Assembly: GCF_900078705.1 (NCBI RefSeq)
Contig: NZ_FKIF01000007.1
Location: 310,001-374,000 of the forward strand
Direction of reading: 5' to 3'
DNA from: Bordetella ansorpii
GTDB lineage: Bacteria > Pseudomonadota > Gammaproteobacteria > Burkholderiales > Burkholderiaceae_B
Length of the DNA: 64,000 nt
Shown: positions 21,150 through 29,364 of the stretch, in pieces
Layout of the letters: each line of letters starts with the position of its first letter
Position numbering within the stretch: position 1 is the stretch's first letter
The notes under the pieces: generated by a model
What the model saw: the letters and a program-made list of their open reading frames with translations, nothing else
Database searches by the model: none
Told to the model about the DNA's origin: nothing
Made by a program: the position numbers and the translations under genes

Positions 21150-22040
21150 ATGTTCACGTTCAAGCAGATCGAGGCGTTGTACTGGACCGTGCGGCTGGGC
21201 ACCCTGCATGCGGCGGCGCGCAAACTGCACACGTCGCAGTCCGCCATCACCAAGCGGATCCAGGACATGGAAGGCGAGTTCGACCTGGCCCTGTTCGACC
21301 GGACGGGGCACAAGGCCGTGCTGACCTCGCGAGGCCACGAGATATTCGGCATGGCGCGGGACCTGCTTGCGCAACGCGACAAGATGCTGACGCGCTTGCA
21401 GGGCCTGCACGTACATACCGGCACGCTGCGCCTGGGGATCACGGAGATCACCGCGATGACGTGGCTGCCGGCCTTCATCCGCGAGCTGCGCAACCAGTAT
21501 CCGCGTGTGGCGCTCGAACCGAGCATCGACATGGGAGCCGACCTGCTGCAGAAGCTGGTCGCCGGCCGCATCGACCTGGCGATCGTCCATGAGGAACTCA
21601 TCACGGCGGAGCTGGACTCGGTGCGGCTGCGACCGCTGGAATTCGTCTGGACAGGCGCTGCGGACCAGATCGACGACACGCGCATCCACACACCGGCGGA
21701 CATTGCCGCGATGCCGCTGCTGCGGCAGTCGCGCGAGTCCGGCCTCAATCGCATCTACGACCTGTGGCTGGACCCGCATGTCTCGACCAACAACATTTTC
21801 ACGATCAACAGCCTGATCGCGATGGCGGGCCTGACGTCGGCGGGGTTCGGCATTTCCTGCCTGCCACGCGACTTTTTCAGCGAGTGGATCCGGCACCGCC
21901 GGCTGAGCATTCTGCGCACCAGCATCGCCCCGCCGCAGTCGGTCTACCGCGCCGCTTATCGCCGCGATGCGGATGCGTCCTTCTATCACGACCTGGCGAT
22001 GCTGGCGCAGCAATGCTGCGATTTTTCGGATCCGGTGTGA
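21150..22040 (+). CDS. LysR family regulator, probably of the aldolase/aminotransferase/ABC operon
   Basis: 296 residues. The helix-turn-helix region MFTFKQIEALYWTVRLGTLHAAARKLHTSQSAIT is followed by an effector domain (TLRLGITEITAMTWLPAF, AGLTSAGFGISCLP). It starts 120 bp from the divergent aldolase gene, the usual arrangement for a LysR activator of the neighbouring operon. The effector is unknown. It converges with the phospholipase C gene (66 bp gap). Confidence 0.92.
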   Translation: MFTFKQIEALYWTVRLGTLHAAARKLHTSQSAITKRIQDMEGEFDLALFDRTGHKAVLTSRGHEIFGMARDLLAQRDKMLTRLQGLHVHTGTLRLGITEITAMTWLPAFIRELRNQYPRVALEPSIDMGADLLQKLVAGRIDLAIVHEELITAELDSVRLRPLEFVWTGAADQIDDTRIHTPADIAAMPLLRQSRESGLNRIYDLWLDPHVSTNNIFTINSLIAMAGLTSAGFGISCLPRDFFSEWIRHRRLSILRTSIAPPQSVYRAAYRRDADASFYHDLAMLAQQCCDFSDPV

Positions 22041-22106
22041 CGGCGCTTGCGTTCGCGCGCCACCCCGGGCGGCGCGCTTCAGAACGGGACCCGGCGCGAG
22101 CGGGGC

Positions 22107-24290
22107 CTACCGCCCCATCGCCGGATCACTGACGGACGGCTTGCCCGTCTCGATGCGCCCGGCGTAGCGGCGCTCGTAGTCGGGGTCTTCGCGCACGGTC
22201 GCCGTGAAGTCGTACCAGCTGCCGCTGTTCTGCAGCGGCCAGTGCTGCTCGGCCCTGCCCTGCGCATCCACCGCCACCGTCCAGCTCTGGCCCGCGGTGT
22301 AGTACGCATTGGGCTTGATGTCGAACGTGCAGGCCGTGTCGCCCGTGTTCATGAAGGTGACGTACACGTCGCCGTTGGCCACGTCATAGCAGACGCGGAT
22401 CTCGGGCACGGCCGCGCTGGCGGCGCGCAGCGTGTTCACATTGCCCTTGAAGTGGCGATGGAAACCGTTGGGGCCCAGCACCCACAGGTCGTAGGCGCCG
22501 CTGTCGTCCACCACGCTCCAGCTGTCGTCCAGCTGCTTGTCCGGCTCCACCGTGTAGCGGCGCGGCACGCGGTCCAGGTGCAGGCGGTCGTAGACATGGA
22601 ACACCGCGCCCTGCGTGCCGGTGTTGGAGAAGATCAGCCACATCTTCATGCCCGACACATCGGCGCGGCCGCTGGTGTGCAGCTCGTAGGGCAGCGCGCG
22701 CGAGAAGCGCATGCCGGCGGCCTGGCGCGGCGCCGACTGGTCGGCCTCCGCCGGCACCGCCACCTGCGCCAGCGCGCCCTGCGCCGCGCGCACCGTGTCC
22801 GCCTGCGTCTTGGTCAGCAAGGTCAGGTCGGGCAGCGCCTCGTCGTTCGGATTGGCGAAGTTGAAGGCCGAGGTCATGTCGCCCAGGACGGCGCGGCGCC
22901 AGGGGCTGATGTTCTCTTCCTTCACGCCGAATCGGGCTTCCAGGAAACGCAGCACCGACGTGTGGTCGAACGCCTGTGAATTGACCCAGCCGCCGCGGCT
23001 CCAGGGCGACACGACGTACATGGGCACGCGCGGGCCGGGGCCGTAGACCTGGTTGTCGGCCGGATCCTGCGCCGAGGCCACGGTGTGGTGGTCGGCCAGG
23101 GTGTCCACGGTGGACGCGCCGGCCATCGTGCCGTCGTCGTTGTACGACGGCGCGGCGGGCGGCGGCACGTGGTCGAAGAAGCCGTCGTTCTCGTCGAAGT
23201 TGACGAACAGCACGGTCTTGCTCCAGACGTCGGGGTTGGCCGTCAGCGCGTTCAGCACCTCCTGGATGTACCAGGCGCCCTGGATGGGGCTGGACGGGCC
23301 GGGGTGCTCGGAATAAGTGGCCGGCGCCACGATCCACGAGACCTGCGGCAGCGTGCCGCCCGCCACGTCATCGCGCAGCGCCTGCAGCATCCCGCCGTCG
23401 GGCATCGTGTTGGCCACGCCCTTGTACAGGGGATTCGCGGCATCCACCGCCGGCGTCCAGGCGGGGTACGGCGCGCCGTCCGAGCCGTTGCCAGCCGCCT
23501 CGTTGGCGCGGCGGAATGTCTGGAAACCCGCCAGCGAGTTGTCGGTGAAATTGTCCGGCAGGTTCTGGTAGACCTTCCAGGTCACGCCGGCCTCTTGCAG
23601 GCGCTCGGGATAGGTCGTCCAGTTCCAGCCGGCGGTCGAGGCCTCCAGCCCGTCCCACTGGTTGCGGGTCGAGGGGCCATTGCCCTGCCCCGTGGGGTCG
23701 TTGGTGCCGGTCCACAGGAACAGGCGGTTGGTGTTGGTGCCGCCGTGGGTCGAACAGTGGTAGGCGTCGCACAGGGTGAAAGCGTCAGCCAGCGCGAACT
23801 GGAAACCCAGCTCGGCCTCGCGGTAGTAGCCCATGGACTGGTTGTTCTTGTAGCGCGGCCACTGCTGCATGCGGCCGCTGCCCCAGGCCTGGTGGGCGTC
23901 CACGTAGTCGTGCGGCGTGCCGCTGACGCGCTGCGCGTTGCCCGTGCTGCTGTCCAGGTGGTACGGCATCACGATGCGCGTGCCGTTGGACTGCTCCCAG
24001 ACGCTGCGGCCATCTGGCAGCGGAATGGTGAAGCGGTCGCCGAAGCCGCGCACGCCGTTCAACGTGCCGAAGTAGTTGTCGAACGAGCGGTTCTCCTGCA
24101 TCAGGACCACGACGTGCTCGACGTCGTTGATCGTGCCGGTGCGGTTGTTGGCGGGAATCGCCAGCGCGCGGCGGATGCTGGGCGGGAACAGCGACAGCGC
24201 GGTCATGCCGCCGGCGGCCAGCGCGGTATTGCGCAGGAAGCGGCGCTTGCCGGCGCTGGCCGGGCCGAAGGAATCGTCGTGTTGGGACAT
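22107..24290 (-). CDS. plcN: Phospholipase C, phosphocholine-specific family, Tat-exported
   Basis: 727 residues. The N-terminus has a twin-arginine-type signal (KRRFLRNTALAAGG, residues 15-28) followed by FPPSIRRALAIP, as in Pseudomonas and Burkholderia PLC proteins. The catalytic domain opens with VLMQENRSFDNYFGTLNGVRG and includes DENDGFFDHVPPP and YVVSPWSRGGWVNSQAFDHTS, metal and nucleophile regions of this acid-phosphatase/sulfatase-like superfamily. Two C-terminal PLC repeats (DUF756-like) follow from about residue 500. The family hydrolyses phosphatidylcholine and sphingomyelin outside the cell. In relatives these enzymes leave through Tat and then a T2SS, and a T2SS lies 2.6 kb away. 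plcN versus plcH cannot be fixed by motif. Confidence 0.92.
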   Translation of the reverse strand: MSQHDDSFGPASAGKRRFLRNTALAAGGMTALSLFPPSIRRALAIPANNRTGTINDVEHVVVLMQENRSFDNYFGTLNGVRGFGDRFTIPLPDGRSVWEQSNGTRIVMPYHLDSSTGNAQRVSGTPHDYVDAHQAWGSGRMQQWPRYKNNQSMGYYREAELGFQFALADAFTLCDAYHCSTHGGTNTNRLFLWTGTNDPTGQGNGPSTRNQWDGLEASTAGWNWTTYPERLQEAGVTWKVYQNLPDNFTDNSLAGFQTFRRANEAAGNGSDGAPYPAWTPAVDAANPLYKGVANTMPDGGMLQALRDDVAGGTLPQVSWIVAPATYSEHPGPSSPIQGAWYIQEVLNALTANPDVWSKTVLFVNFDENDGFFDHVPPPAAPSYNDDGTMAGASTVDTLADHHTVASAQDPADNQVYGPGPRVPMYVVSPWSRGGWVNSQAFDHTSVLRFLEARFGVKEENISPWRRAVLGDMTSAFNFANPNDEALPDLTLLTKTQADTVRAAQGALAQVAVPAEADQSAPRQAAGMRFSRALPYELHTSGRADVSGMKMWLIFSNTGTQGAVFHVYDRLHLDRVPRRYTVEPDKQLDDSWSVVDDSGAYDLWVLGPNGFHRHFKGNVNTLRAASAAVPEIRVCYDVANGDVYVTFMNTGDTACTFDIKPNAYYTAGQSWTVAVDAQGRAEQHWPLQNSGSWYDFTATVREDPDYERRYAGRIETGKPSVSDPAMGR

Positions 24291-24314
24291 GTCGAAGGGT
24301 TCCTCAGTGATCGG

Positions 24315-24506
24315 TCAGGGCGCGCAGCGCAGTTGCGGCTGCTGGGCGGGGGGCGTGCCGGGTTCGGTGGGAGTCCCGCCGCCACCGCCGCCGTTGTCCG
24401 AGTCGGAATCGTGGTCGCCGCCGCAGGCGGACAAGGCCAGGGTCGCAGCCAGCAGCAGGCCGGCGCCCAGGCGCCGCCAGCGTCGCGCATCGCGTTCGAT
24501 AGGCAT
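24315..24506 (-). CDS. Small Asp/Gly-rich lipoprotein, unknown function
   Basis: 63 residues, starting MPIERDARRW. A hydrophobic signal segment ends in the lipobox LALSACG, so a lipid anchor is expected. The mature part is very short (about 37 residues), rich in Asp, Gly and Pro (GGDHDSDSD, then a Gly run), and has one Cys near the C-terminus. It is encoded in the 254-bp gap between the phosphodiesterase-like lipoprotein and phospholipase C genes, in the same direction, with small gaps on both sides, so it is probably cotranscribed. I recognise no family. The codon periodicity is weak because it is so short. Confidence 0.6.
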   Translation of the reverse strand: MPIERDARRWRRLGAGLLLAATLALSACGGDHDSDSDNGGGGGGTPTEPGTPPAQQPQLRCAP

Positions 24507-24544
24507 GGTTACTCTCTCGTATTGCGGGTGGAAATCCGTCGGGA

Positions 24545-26563
24545 TCACTGCAGCACCTCGGCCACGGAATGGCCGGACAAGGCCAGCGAACGCACCTCGG
24601 TCTCGGTCAGGGCGCGATTCCAGAACGCCAGGTCGTCGAAGTCCATGGTGTAGGCGCGCTTCTCGTAGCTGCCGAGCTTGTTGTAGGAACCGACGGCGTC
24701 TTCGTTCAGGCCGAAATGCGCGCCCAGCGAACCCTCGATGCGCGCCAGGTTCACGCTGCCGGTGGACACGCTGCGCGTGCTGAAGCCCTTGTCCAGGTCA
24801 TAGACGTAGGCCGTCATCGTGCTGGCGGTCTTGTCGATGGACAGCGCGATATAGACCGGCTGGTTGGGCGTGAAGCCGAAGCCGTTGAGGTCCGCGCGGT
24901 TGCTGCCGTCGCCCAGGTTGAAACGCAGTTCGGCGCGCGCCGGATCGTAGCTGGGACGGCTGGTATTCCACTGTGCGACCGTGATGCCGGCGTTCTTGCC
25001 GGTGTTGTAGTCCTTGTTGGCCAGGATGGGCTTGTCGTCGGCCATGCCGTCGGCGCGGTACCAGAAGCCGATGGTGAAGGCGCTGGGCGTGGCGAGCATG
25101 CCGGCCGGGAAGTCCAGCTTGAAGGCGCTCAGGTTGGTGGTGCCGCGCTGGTCGCGGAACATGCGGCCGAAGGGGCCATCGGTGAACTCGGGCACCTGCG
25201 CGCCGTCGTACGGCGTGATGCCGGTGGTGCCCTGCGAGACGTCCTGCAGTTGGTTCTCGAAGGTGTACAGCATGGTCAGGCCGTTGCGCAGCGAGGACTC
25301 CAGCAGCACCGGCGGGGTGTACAGCACCTTGGCCTGCGCCGTGCTGCCCGCGTCGCCGGCCTGCACGGTGTAATTCAAGGTGTGCAGCCCGCCTTCCTCG
25401 AACGTGAAACCGGTGTCCTGGTACTGGGTGGCATCCCCCGGCAGGCGGGCGATTTCCGCGCCGTCGCGCAGCACGGTCACCTGGTCCGGCGCCTGGCCGA
25501 CCAGCGACCAGTTCAGCGTCACGCTGGTGTTGTCGGCGGCAGTGACGGCGGCCAGGCGGCGCACGGCCACGGCGCTGGTCAGCACGGCGCCCGCCATGCC
25601 GGTCCGGGCGCTGGCCTGCATGTGCGCCAACGCGGTCGGCGCCACATCGGCGGCGCTGGGCAGCGCGTACCAGGCCTCGTCCCAGGCGGCCGACAGGTCC
25701 ACGGCGGCGCGGTCGGCGCCCAGCAGATCGGCCCGGTTGGCCGCCAGGAAGACCGTCTTGTTGGCGGTCAGCGGCAGGCCATCGCTGGCGCCGGCGGGCG
25801 ACAGGCCGTGGCTGGCGGTCACCAGCACCAGCCAGTCTTCCTCGGGATGCGCCTGGCGGCGCGTGGCCACGGCGGCCAGCAACTGGCCCAGGCGGGCGTC
25901 GGCCTGGCGCAGCACGGCGGGGTAATCGCCGCCGAAGCCGCCCGACTGGGCGGCGCGCTGCACGGCGCCGAATTGCGCCACCACGGCGTCGTAGCCCTCG
26001 CCGATGCGCGCCTGCGCGTCGCCGGCCACGCAGGCGTCGTCGCCCGCGCAATCGGCCAGAGCCGACAGGTAGCCGGCATCGCGGTCGGCGGTCTCGATCT
26101 GGGCGACCACACTGGTGTGGAAGGCCGCGGCAGTGCGCGCCGCGGGCTGCGCGGTTTTCAGGCGCTTGAACAGCGTGTCGGCGTGCAGGGCCTGGCCAGC
26201 GGCGTTGGAACGCACCTGATGCGTGTCGGCCCATACGCCGGTCAGCACGGTGGCCCAGCCGGGCGCGTCCAGCGTGGCTTGCTGGGTGGGAGTGCTGGTG
26301 ACGCCGCCCGTCCAGCCGCGCGTCAGCGTCAGCTGGGCCAGATTGGGCAGCGTGCCGCCGGCCGCGCCGGCCTGCACCGCGTCGTAGGTGGCGCCGTCCA
26401 GGCCGATCAGCAGCATCTTCTGCACGGCCGGCTGGCCCGCGGGCGGCGTCACGGGAGGCTGCGCCGCCGGCTCGTCGCCGTCATCACCGCCACCGCCACA
26501 GGCCGCCAGCACCGTGCTGACGAAGAGGGGGGCAACCCATCGGCACCATTTCGTGTTCTTCAT
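24545..26563 (-). CDS. Alkaline-phosphatase-superfamily lipoprotein with FnIII-like and LamG-like domains
   Basis: 672 residues. Signal peptide with lipobox VLAACGGGG (Cys22). Residues 48-260 resemble the type I phosphodiesterase/nucleotide pyrophosphatase fold (MLLIGLDGATYDAV, PGWATVLTGVWADTHQV). However, two usual active-site positions look altered: the nucleophile region reads TLDAPGW and the late metal motif usually seen as DHG reads SHG (251-253). An FnIII-like segment (about 340-430) and a concanavalin/LamG-like domain (about 470-660, FTIGFWYRADG) follow. It is first in a three-gene minus-strand set with a small lipoprotein and phospholipase C. Whether it is enzymatically active is uncertain. 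Confidence 0.75.
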   Translation of the reverse strand: MKNTKWCRWVAPLFVSTVLAACGGGGDDGDEPAAQPPVTPPAGQPAVQKMLLIGLDGATYDAVQAGAAGGTLPNLAQLTLTRGWTGGVTSTPTQQATLDAPGWATVLTGVWADTHQVRSNAAGQALHADTLFKRLKTAQPAARTAAAFHTSVVAQIETADRDAGYLSALADCAGDDACVAGDAQARIGEGYDAVVAQFGAVQRAAQSGGFGGDYPAVLRQADARLGQLLAAVATRRQAHPEEDWLVLVTASHGLSPAGASDGLPLTANKTVFLAANRADLLGADRAAVDLSAAWDEAWYALPSAADVAPTALAHMQASARTGMAGAVLTSAVAVRRLAAVTAADNTSVTLNWSLVGQAPDQVTVLRDGAEIARLPGDATQYQDTGFTFEEGGLHTLNYTVQAGDAGSTAQAKVLYTPPVLLESSLRNGLTMLYTFENQLQDVSQGTTGITPYDGAQVPEFTDGPFGRMFRDQRGTTNLSAFKLDFPAGMLATPSAFTIGFWYRADGMADDKPILANKDYNTGKNAGITVAQWNTSRPSYDPARAELRFNLGDGSNRADLNGFGFTPNQPVYIALSIDKTASTMTAYVYDLDKGFSTRSVSTGSVNLARIEGSLGAHFGLNEDAVGSYNKLGSYEKRAYTMDFDDLAFWNRALTETEVRSLALSGHSVAEVLQ

Positions 26564-26924
26564 TCTTCGAGCTTCTCGTTGTTGTGGCCGCAAAACGGCG
26601 GCCCGGTCAGCTCGACATGCTGGAGGCGGGAAGTGAATGGGGGATGAAGCAAAGCGGAAATCGGCTGATCCCAGGATCAGGAAATCTTTGCAGTCCCCGG
26701 CACCATCATTGCGATGAGCCTGCGAATCTTTGCAACCGAATGCTGCCGGCGCGTCAATCGGCCTGCGTACTGGCCCGAATACGACAGCGCGCCGCGTCCG
26801 ATGCCGGGCGTGCGGAAACCCACCCGCGCGGCGGCGGAGCCTGTAAACTGCTGCGTCGCTGTCCATAAACTGTCATGCGCCACGGGTATGGTCCGCCATT
26901 CCCGACCGCCGCCGTCCCGTATTC
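26564..26924. other. Divergent intergenic region between the lipoprotein/PLC set and gspC
   Basis: 361 bp without a convincing gene. A 10-bp direct repeat AATCTTTGCA occurs at 26683-26692 and 26725-26734, 42 bp apart (about four helical turns), and could be a regulator site. No clear consensus promoter was found; TAAACT-like -10 candidates lie near 26845-26870. Confidence 0.4.
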
Positions 26925-27368
26925 ATGCGCTTCACCGCCCGCTCCTTCCGCCCCACCCTGCCCGGTGCCGCCCGCCTGGCCGCGATCCTCGCGGCAGCCG
27001 CGGCGGTCGGCGTCTGGGGCGCGATCCTGCTGGCGCCCAGCCCCGACCGGCTGCCGCCCGCTGTCGCGTCGGCCCCGGTGCGGCAATCCAACGTCGACCC
27101 CGTCGCGCTGTGGTTCGGCCGCGATGGCGTGCTGCAGACGCAGATCGCGGTGCTGGGCCTGATTGCCCAGGGCGCCAATGGCGCCGCGGTCATCAGCGTC
27201 AACGGCGGCCCGCCCTCGGCCCTGGCCGTCGGCCAGACCGCGGCGCCCGGCATCGTGCTGGCCGCGGTCGATTCGCAGGGCGTGGTGCTCGACGCCAATG
27301 GCACGCGCACCCGCGTGGCGGCGCCGCCCTACGACGCGGCGCCCGGCGGCATCACCGTCGTCCGCTGA
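26925..27368 (+). CDS. gspC: T2SS protein GspC, short form without PDZ domain
   Basis: 147-residue inner-membrane protein. One N-terminal transmembrane segment (about 16-37) is followed by a periplasmic HR-type domain (NVDPVALWFG, LLGLIAQG-like VLGLIAQGANGAAVISVNG). HR domains contact the N0 domain of secretin GspD. Classical GspC has about 270 residues with a C-terminal PDZ or coiled-coil domain, which is absent here. First gene of the gspC-G-H-I-J-K-L-M-N run; a 123-bp gap separates it from gspG. Confidence 0.85.
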   Translation: MRFTARSFRPTLPGAARLAAILAAAAAVGVWGAILLAPSPDRLPPAVASAPVRQSNVDPVALWFGRDGVLQTQIAVLGLIAQGANGAAVISVNGGPPSALAVGQTAAPGIVLAAVDSQGVVLDANGTRTRVAAPPYDAAPGGITVVR

Positions 27369-27491
27369 GGGCCCGGCCTCGTACCGACAATCAATTCTTG
27401 CAATTCAATTACATTTCAAGCAGGCTACGCTGTTTTGTCATATTCGGACGCGAAAATGCCGGGCTTGACTGATTTTTCCAAGGATTCCCAC

Positions 27492-27920
27492 GTGCACAGG
27501 TACCCCCTGAAGGCTCGCCGCCAGCAAGGCTTCACGCTGATCGAGATCATGGTGGTCGTCGTGATCATGGGCATTCTTGCCGCCCTGATCGTGCCGCGCG
27601 TGCTGGATCGCCCCGACCAGGCCCGCCAGGTCGCCGCCAAGCAGGACATCTCCGGCCTGATGCAGGCGCTGAAGCTCTACCGCCTGGACAACGGCCGCTA
27701 CCCCACCACCCAGCAAGGCCTGCGCGCCCTGGTCGAGCGCCCCGAAGGCGCCAAGGCCTGGCGTCCCTACCTCGAGCGGCTGCCCAACGACCCGTGGGGC
27801 GCGCCCTATCAGTACCTCAACCCGGGCGTCAAGGGCGAGATCGACGTGTTCTCGTTCGGCGCCGACGGCAAACCGGGCGGAGAACAAGGCGATGCTGACA
27901 TCGGCTCGTGGGAGCTCTGA
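27492..27920 (+). CDS. gspG: T2SS major pseudopilin GspG, GTG start
   Basis: 142-residue major pseudopilin, the main subunit of the T2SS piston. I chose the GTG at 27492 because AAGGA (27480-27484) lies 7 bp upstream and it yields a compact prepilin leader ending RRQQG before FTLIEIMVVV, with Glu at +5. The mature protein has the conserved ALKLYRLDNGRYPTTQQGLRAL and the calcium-loop region with DPWGAPYQYLNPG. An in-frame ATG at 27435 is less well placed. It overlaps gspH by 29 bp. The leader needs a prepilin peptidase, not encoded in this window. Confidence 0.95.
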   Translation: MHRYPLKARRQQGFTLIEIMVVVVIMGILAALIVPRVLDRPDQARQVAAKQDISGLMQALKLYRLDNGRYPTTQQGLRALVERPEGAKAWRPYLERLPNDPWGAPYQYLNPGVKGEIDVFSFGADGKPGGEQGDADIGSWEL

Positions 27921-28383
27921 ACGGGGCTTCACGCTCGTTGAAGTCCTGGTAGTCCTGGTCATCATCGGCATCGGCGCATCCCTGGTCAGCCTGGCCGCCT
28001 TCTCCGGCCCCGACCGCAGCCTGCGCAGCGATGCCGAACGGCTGATGGATGCCTTCTCCGCCGCGCAAAGCGAGGCCCGCAGCGACGGGCGCGTCATTCG
28101 CTGGCGCGCCGACGGCGCCGGCTGGTTCTTCGAGCGCCGCGGCCGCTCCGATCAGCTCTCCGCGCAGGACGACGGCCCGTCCCGGCCCGATCGCTTCAAG
28201 CAGGACGACCTGCTGGGCGAGCGCGGCTGGACCAAGCCGCCCGTCACCGTGCGCACCGATCCCGCCATGCCGCTGGTGTTCGGCACCGAATGGATCGCAC
28301 CGCCCATGACACTGCAGTTGCAGGCCAATGGCGACACCCTCACCATCACGCGCGATGCCGCCGGCCGCTATGACATCCAATAG
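27892..28383 (+). CDS. gspH: T2SS minor pseudopilin GspH
   Basis: 163 residues. Prepilin leader MLTSARGSSERG precedes FTLVEVLVVLVII with Glu at +5. The mature part contains SDAERLMDAFSAAQSEARSDG, the helix-to-strand transition typical of GspH, and a long polar loop. It overlaps gspG at its start and gspI at its end. GspH joins GspI-J-K-G near the pseudopilus tip. Confidence 0.9.
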   Translation: MLTSARGSSERGFTLVEVLVVLVIIGIGASLVSLAAFSGPDRSLRSDAERLMDAFSAAQSEARSDGRVIRWRADGAGWFFERRGRSDQLSAQDDGPSRPDRFKQDDLLGERGWTKPPVTVRTDPAMPLVFGTEWIAPPMTLQLQANGDTLTITRDAAGRYDIQ

Positions 28384-28753
28384 CGCACGCCGCGAACGCG
28401 GCTTCACCCTGATCGAAGTGCTGGTGGCGCTGGCCATCATCGCCGTGGCGATGGGCGCCGCCATGCGCGCCACCAGCGTGATGATCAGCAACAACCGCGC
28501 CCTGCAGGACAAGACCCTGGCGTTGATGGCCGCCGAGAACGCGCTGGCGCAGATGCGCCTGGAGCAGACGCTGCCGCCGCCGGGCACGCGCAAGGTGGCC
28601 TGCCCGCAAGGCGGCCAGGCCATGCAGTGCGAACTGGTCACCACCAGTTCGCTGAACCGCGGCTTCCGCCAGGTCACGGTGCGCGTGCATCCGGCCGGCG
28701 ACGACGATGCCGTCATCACCCAACTGAGCGGCCTGGTGTCGAACCTGCGATGA
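28370..28753 (+). CDS. gspI: T2SS minor pseudopilin GspI
   Basis: 127 residues from the ATG at 28370, which gives leader MTSNSARRERG before FTLIEVLVALAII. The conserved AENALAQMRLEQ and CELVTTSSLNRGFRQVTVRV fit GspI, which nucleates the tip complex with GspJ and GspK. It overlaps gspH by 14 bp and gspJ by 4 bp. Confidence 0.92.
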   Translation: MTSNSARRERGFTLIEVLVALAIIAVAMGAAMRATSVMISNNRALQDKTLALMAAENALAQMRLEQTLPPPGTRKVACPQGGQAMQCELVTTSSLNRGFRQVTVRVHPAGDDDAVITQLSGLVSNLR

Positions 28754-29364
28754 GCGCGCGCCCTTTCGAAGCGGCTCGCGGCCGCCGGCAACGCGGCTTC
28801 ACGCTGATCGAAGTGCTGGTCGCCATCGCCCTGATGGCCCTGGTCAGCCTGATGGCCTGGCGCGGCCTGGCGCAGGTGTCCGACGCCCGCGAGTGGATCG
28901 ACGCCGAGGCGCAGGACAACGACATGGTCGTGCGCGTGCTGGGCCAGATCGAACGCGACGTCGATCAGGCCTACGTGGGCCCGCGCTCCGCCGCGCCGGA
29001 TGGCGCGCTGCCCGACGGCGTGAACGTGCTGCGCGGCAACGGCGCCGCGCCCCTGCTGGACATCGTGCGCGCGGCGCCCGACCAGCCAGGCATGTGGCAG
29101 CGCGTGGTGTGGCAGTTGCGGCCCGACGGACTGTGGCGCTACGTGGGCGCCGCGGGCACCCGCTACCCCCTGCCTGCGCCCGACACCGGCGCGCTGGTGA
29201 TGCCGCAGGTCACCGCGCTGCGGCTGCGCGCCTGGGTGCCGGGCAGCGGCTGGGCCAACCTGCCTGCCGCCCTGCCCGCGCAGGCCACCGGCCTGGACAT
29301 CGCGCTCGAACGCCGCCATCGCGAAGTCCTGCAGCAGTTCAACCGCATCCTGGTGCTGCAATGA
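28750..29364 (+). CDS. gspJ: T2SS minor pseudopilin GspJ
   Basis: 204 residues from the ATG that overlaps the gspI stop codon. Prepilin leader ends RRQRG before FTLIEVLVAIALM. The ERDVDQAYVGPRSA region and the C-terminal ALERRHREVLQQFNRILVLQ-like end are typical of GspJ, part of the pseudopilus tip. Confidence 0.92.
   Translation: MSARPFEAARGRRQRGFTLIEVLVAIALMALVSLMAWRGLAQVSDAREWIDAEAQDNDMVVRVLGQIERDVDQAYVGPRSAAPDGALPDGVNVLRGNGAAPLLDIVRAAPDQPGMWQRVVWQLRPDGLWRYVGAAGTRYPLPAPDTGALVMPQVTALRLRAWVPGSGWANLPAALPAQATGLDIALERRHREVLQQFNRILVLQ

Noticed and set aside
26683-26734. AATCTTTGCA direct repeat upstream of gspC
   Set aside because: Only two copies and no link to a known regulator; kept as a note in the intergenic entry, not as an operator.
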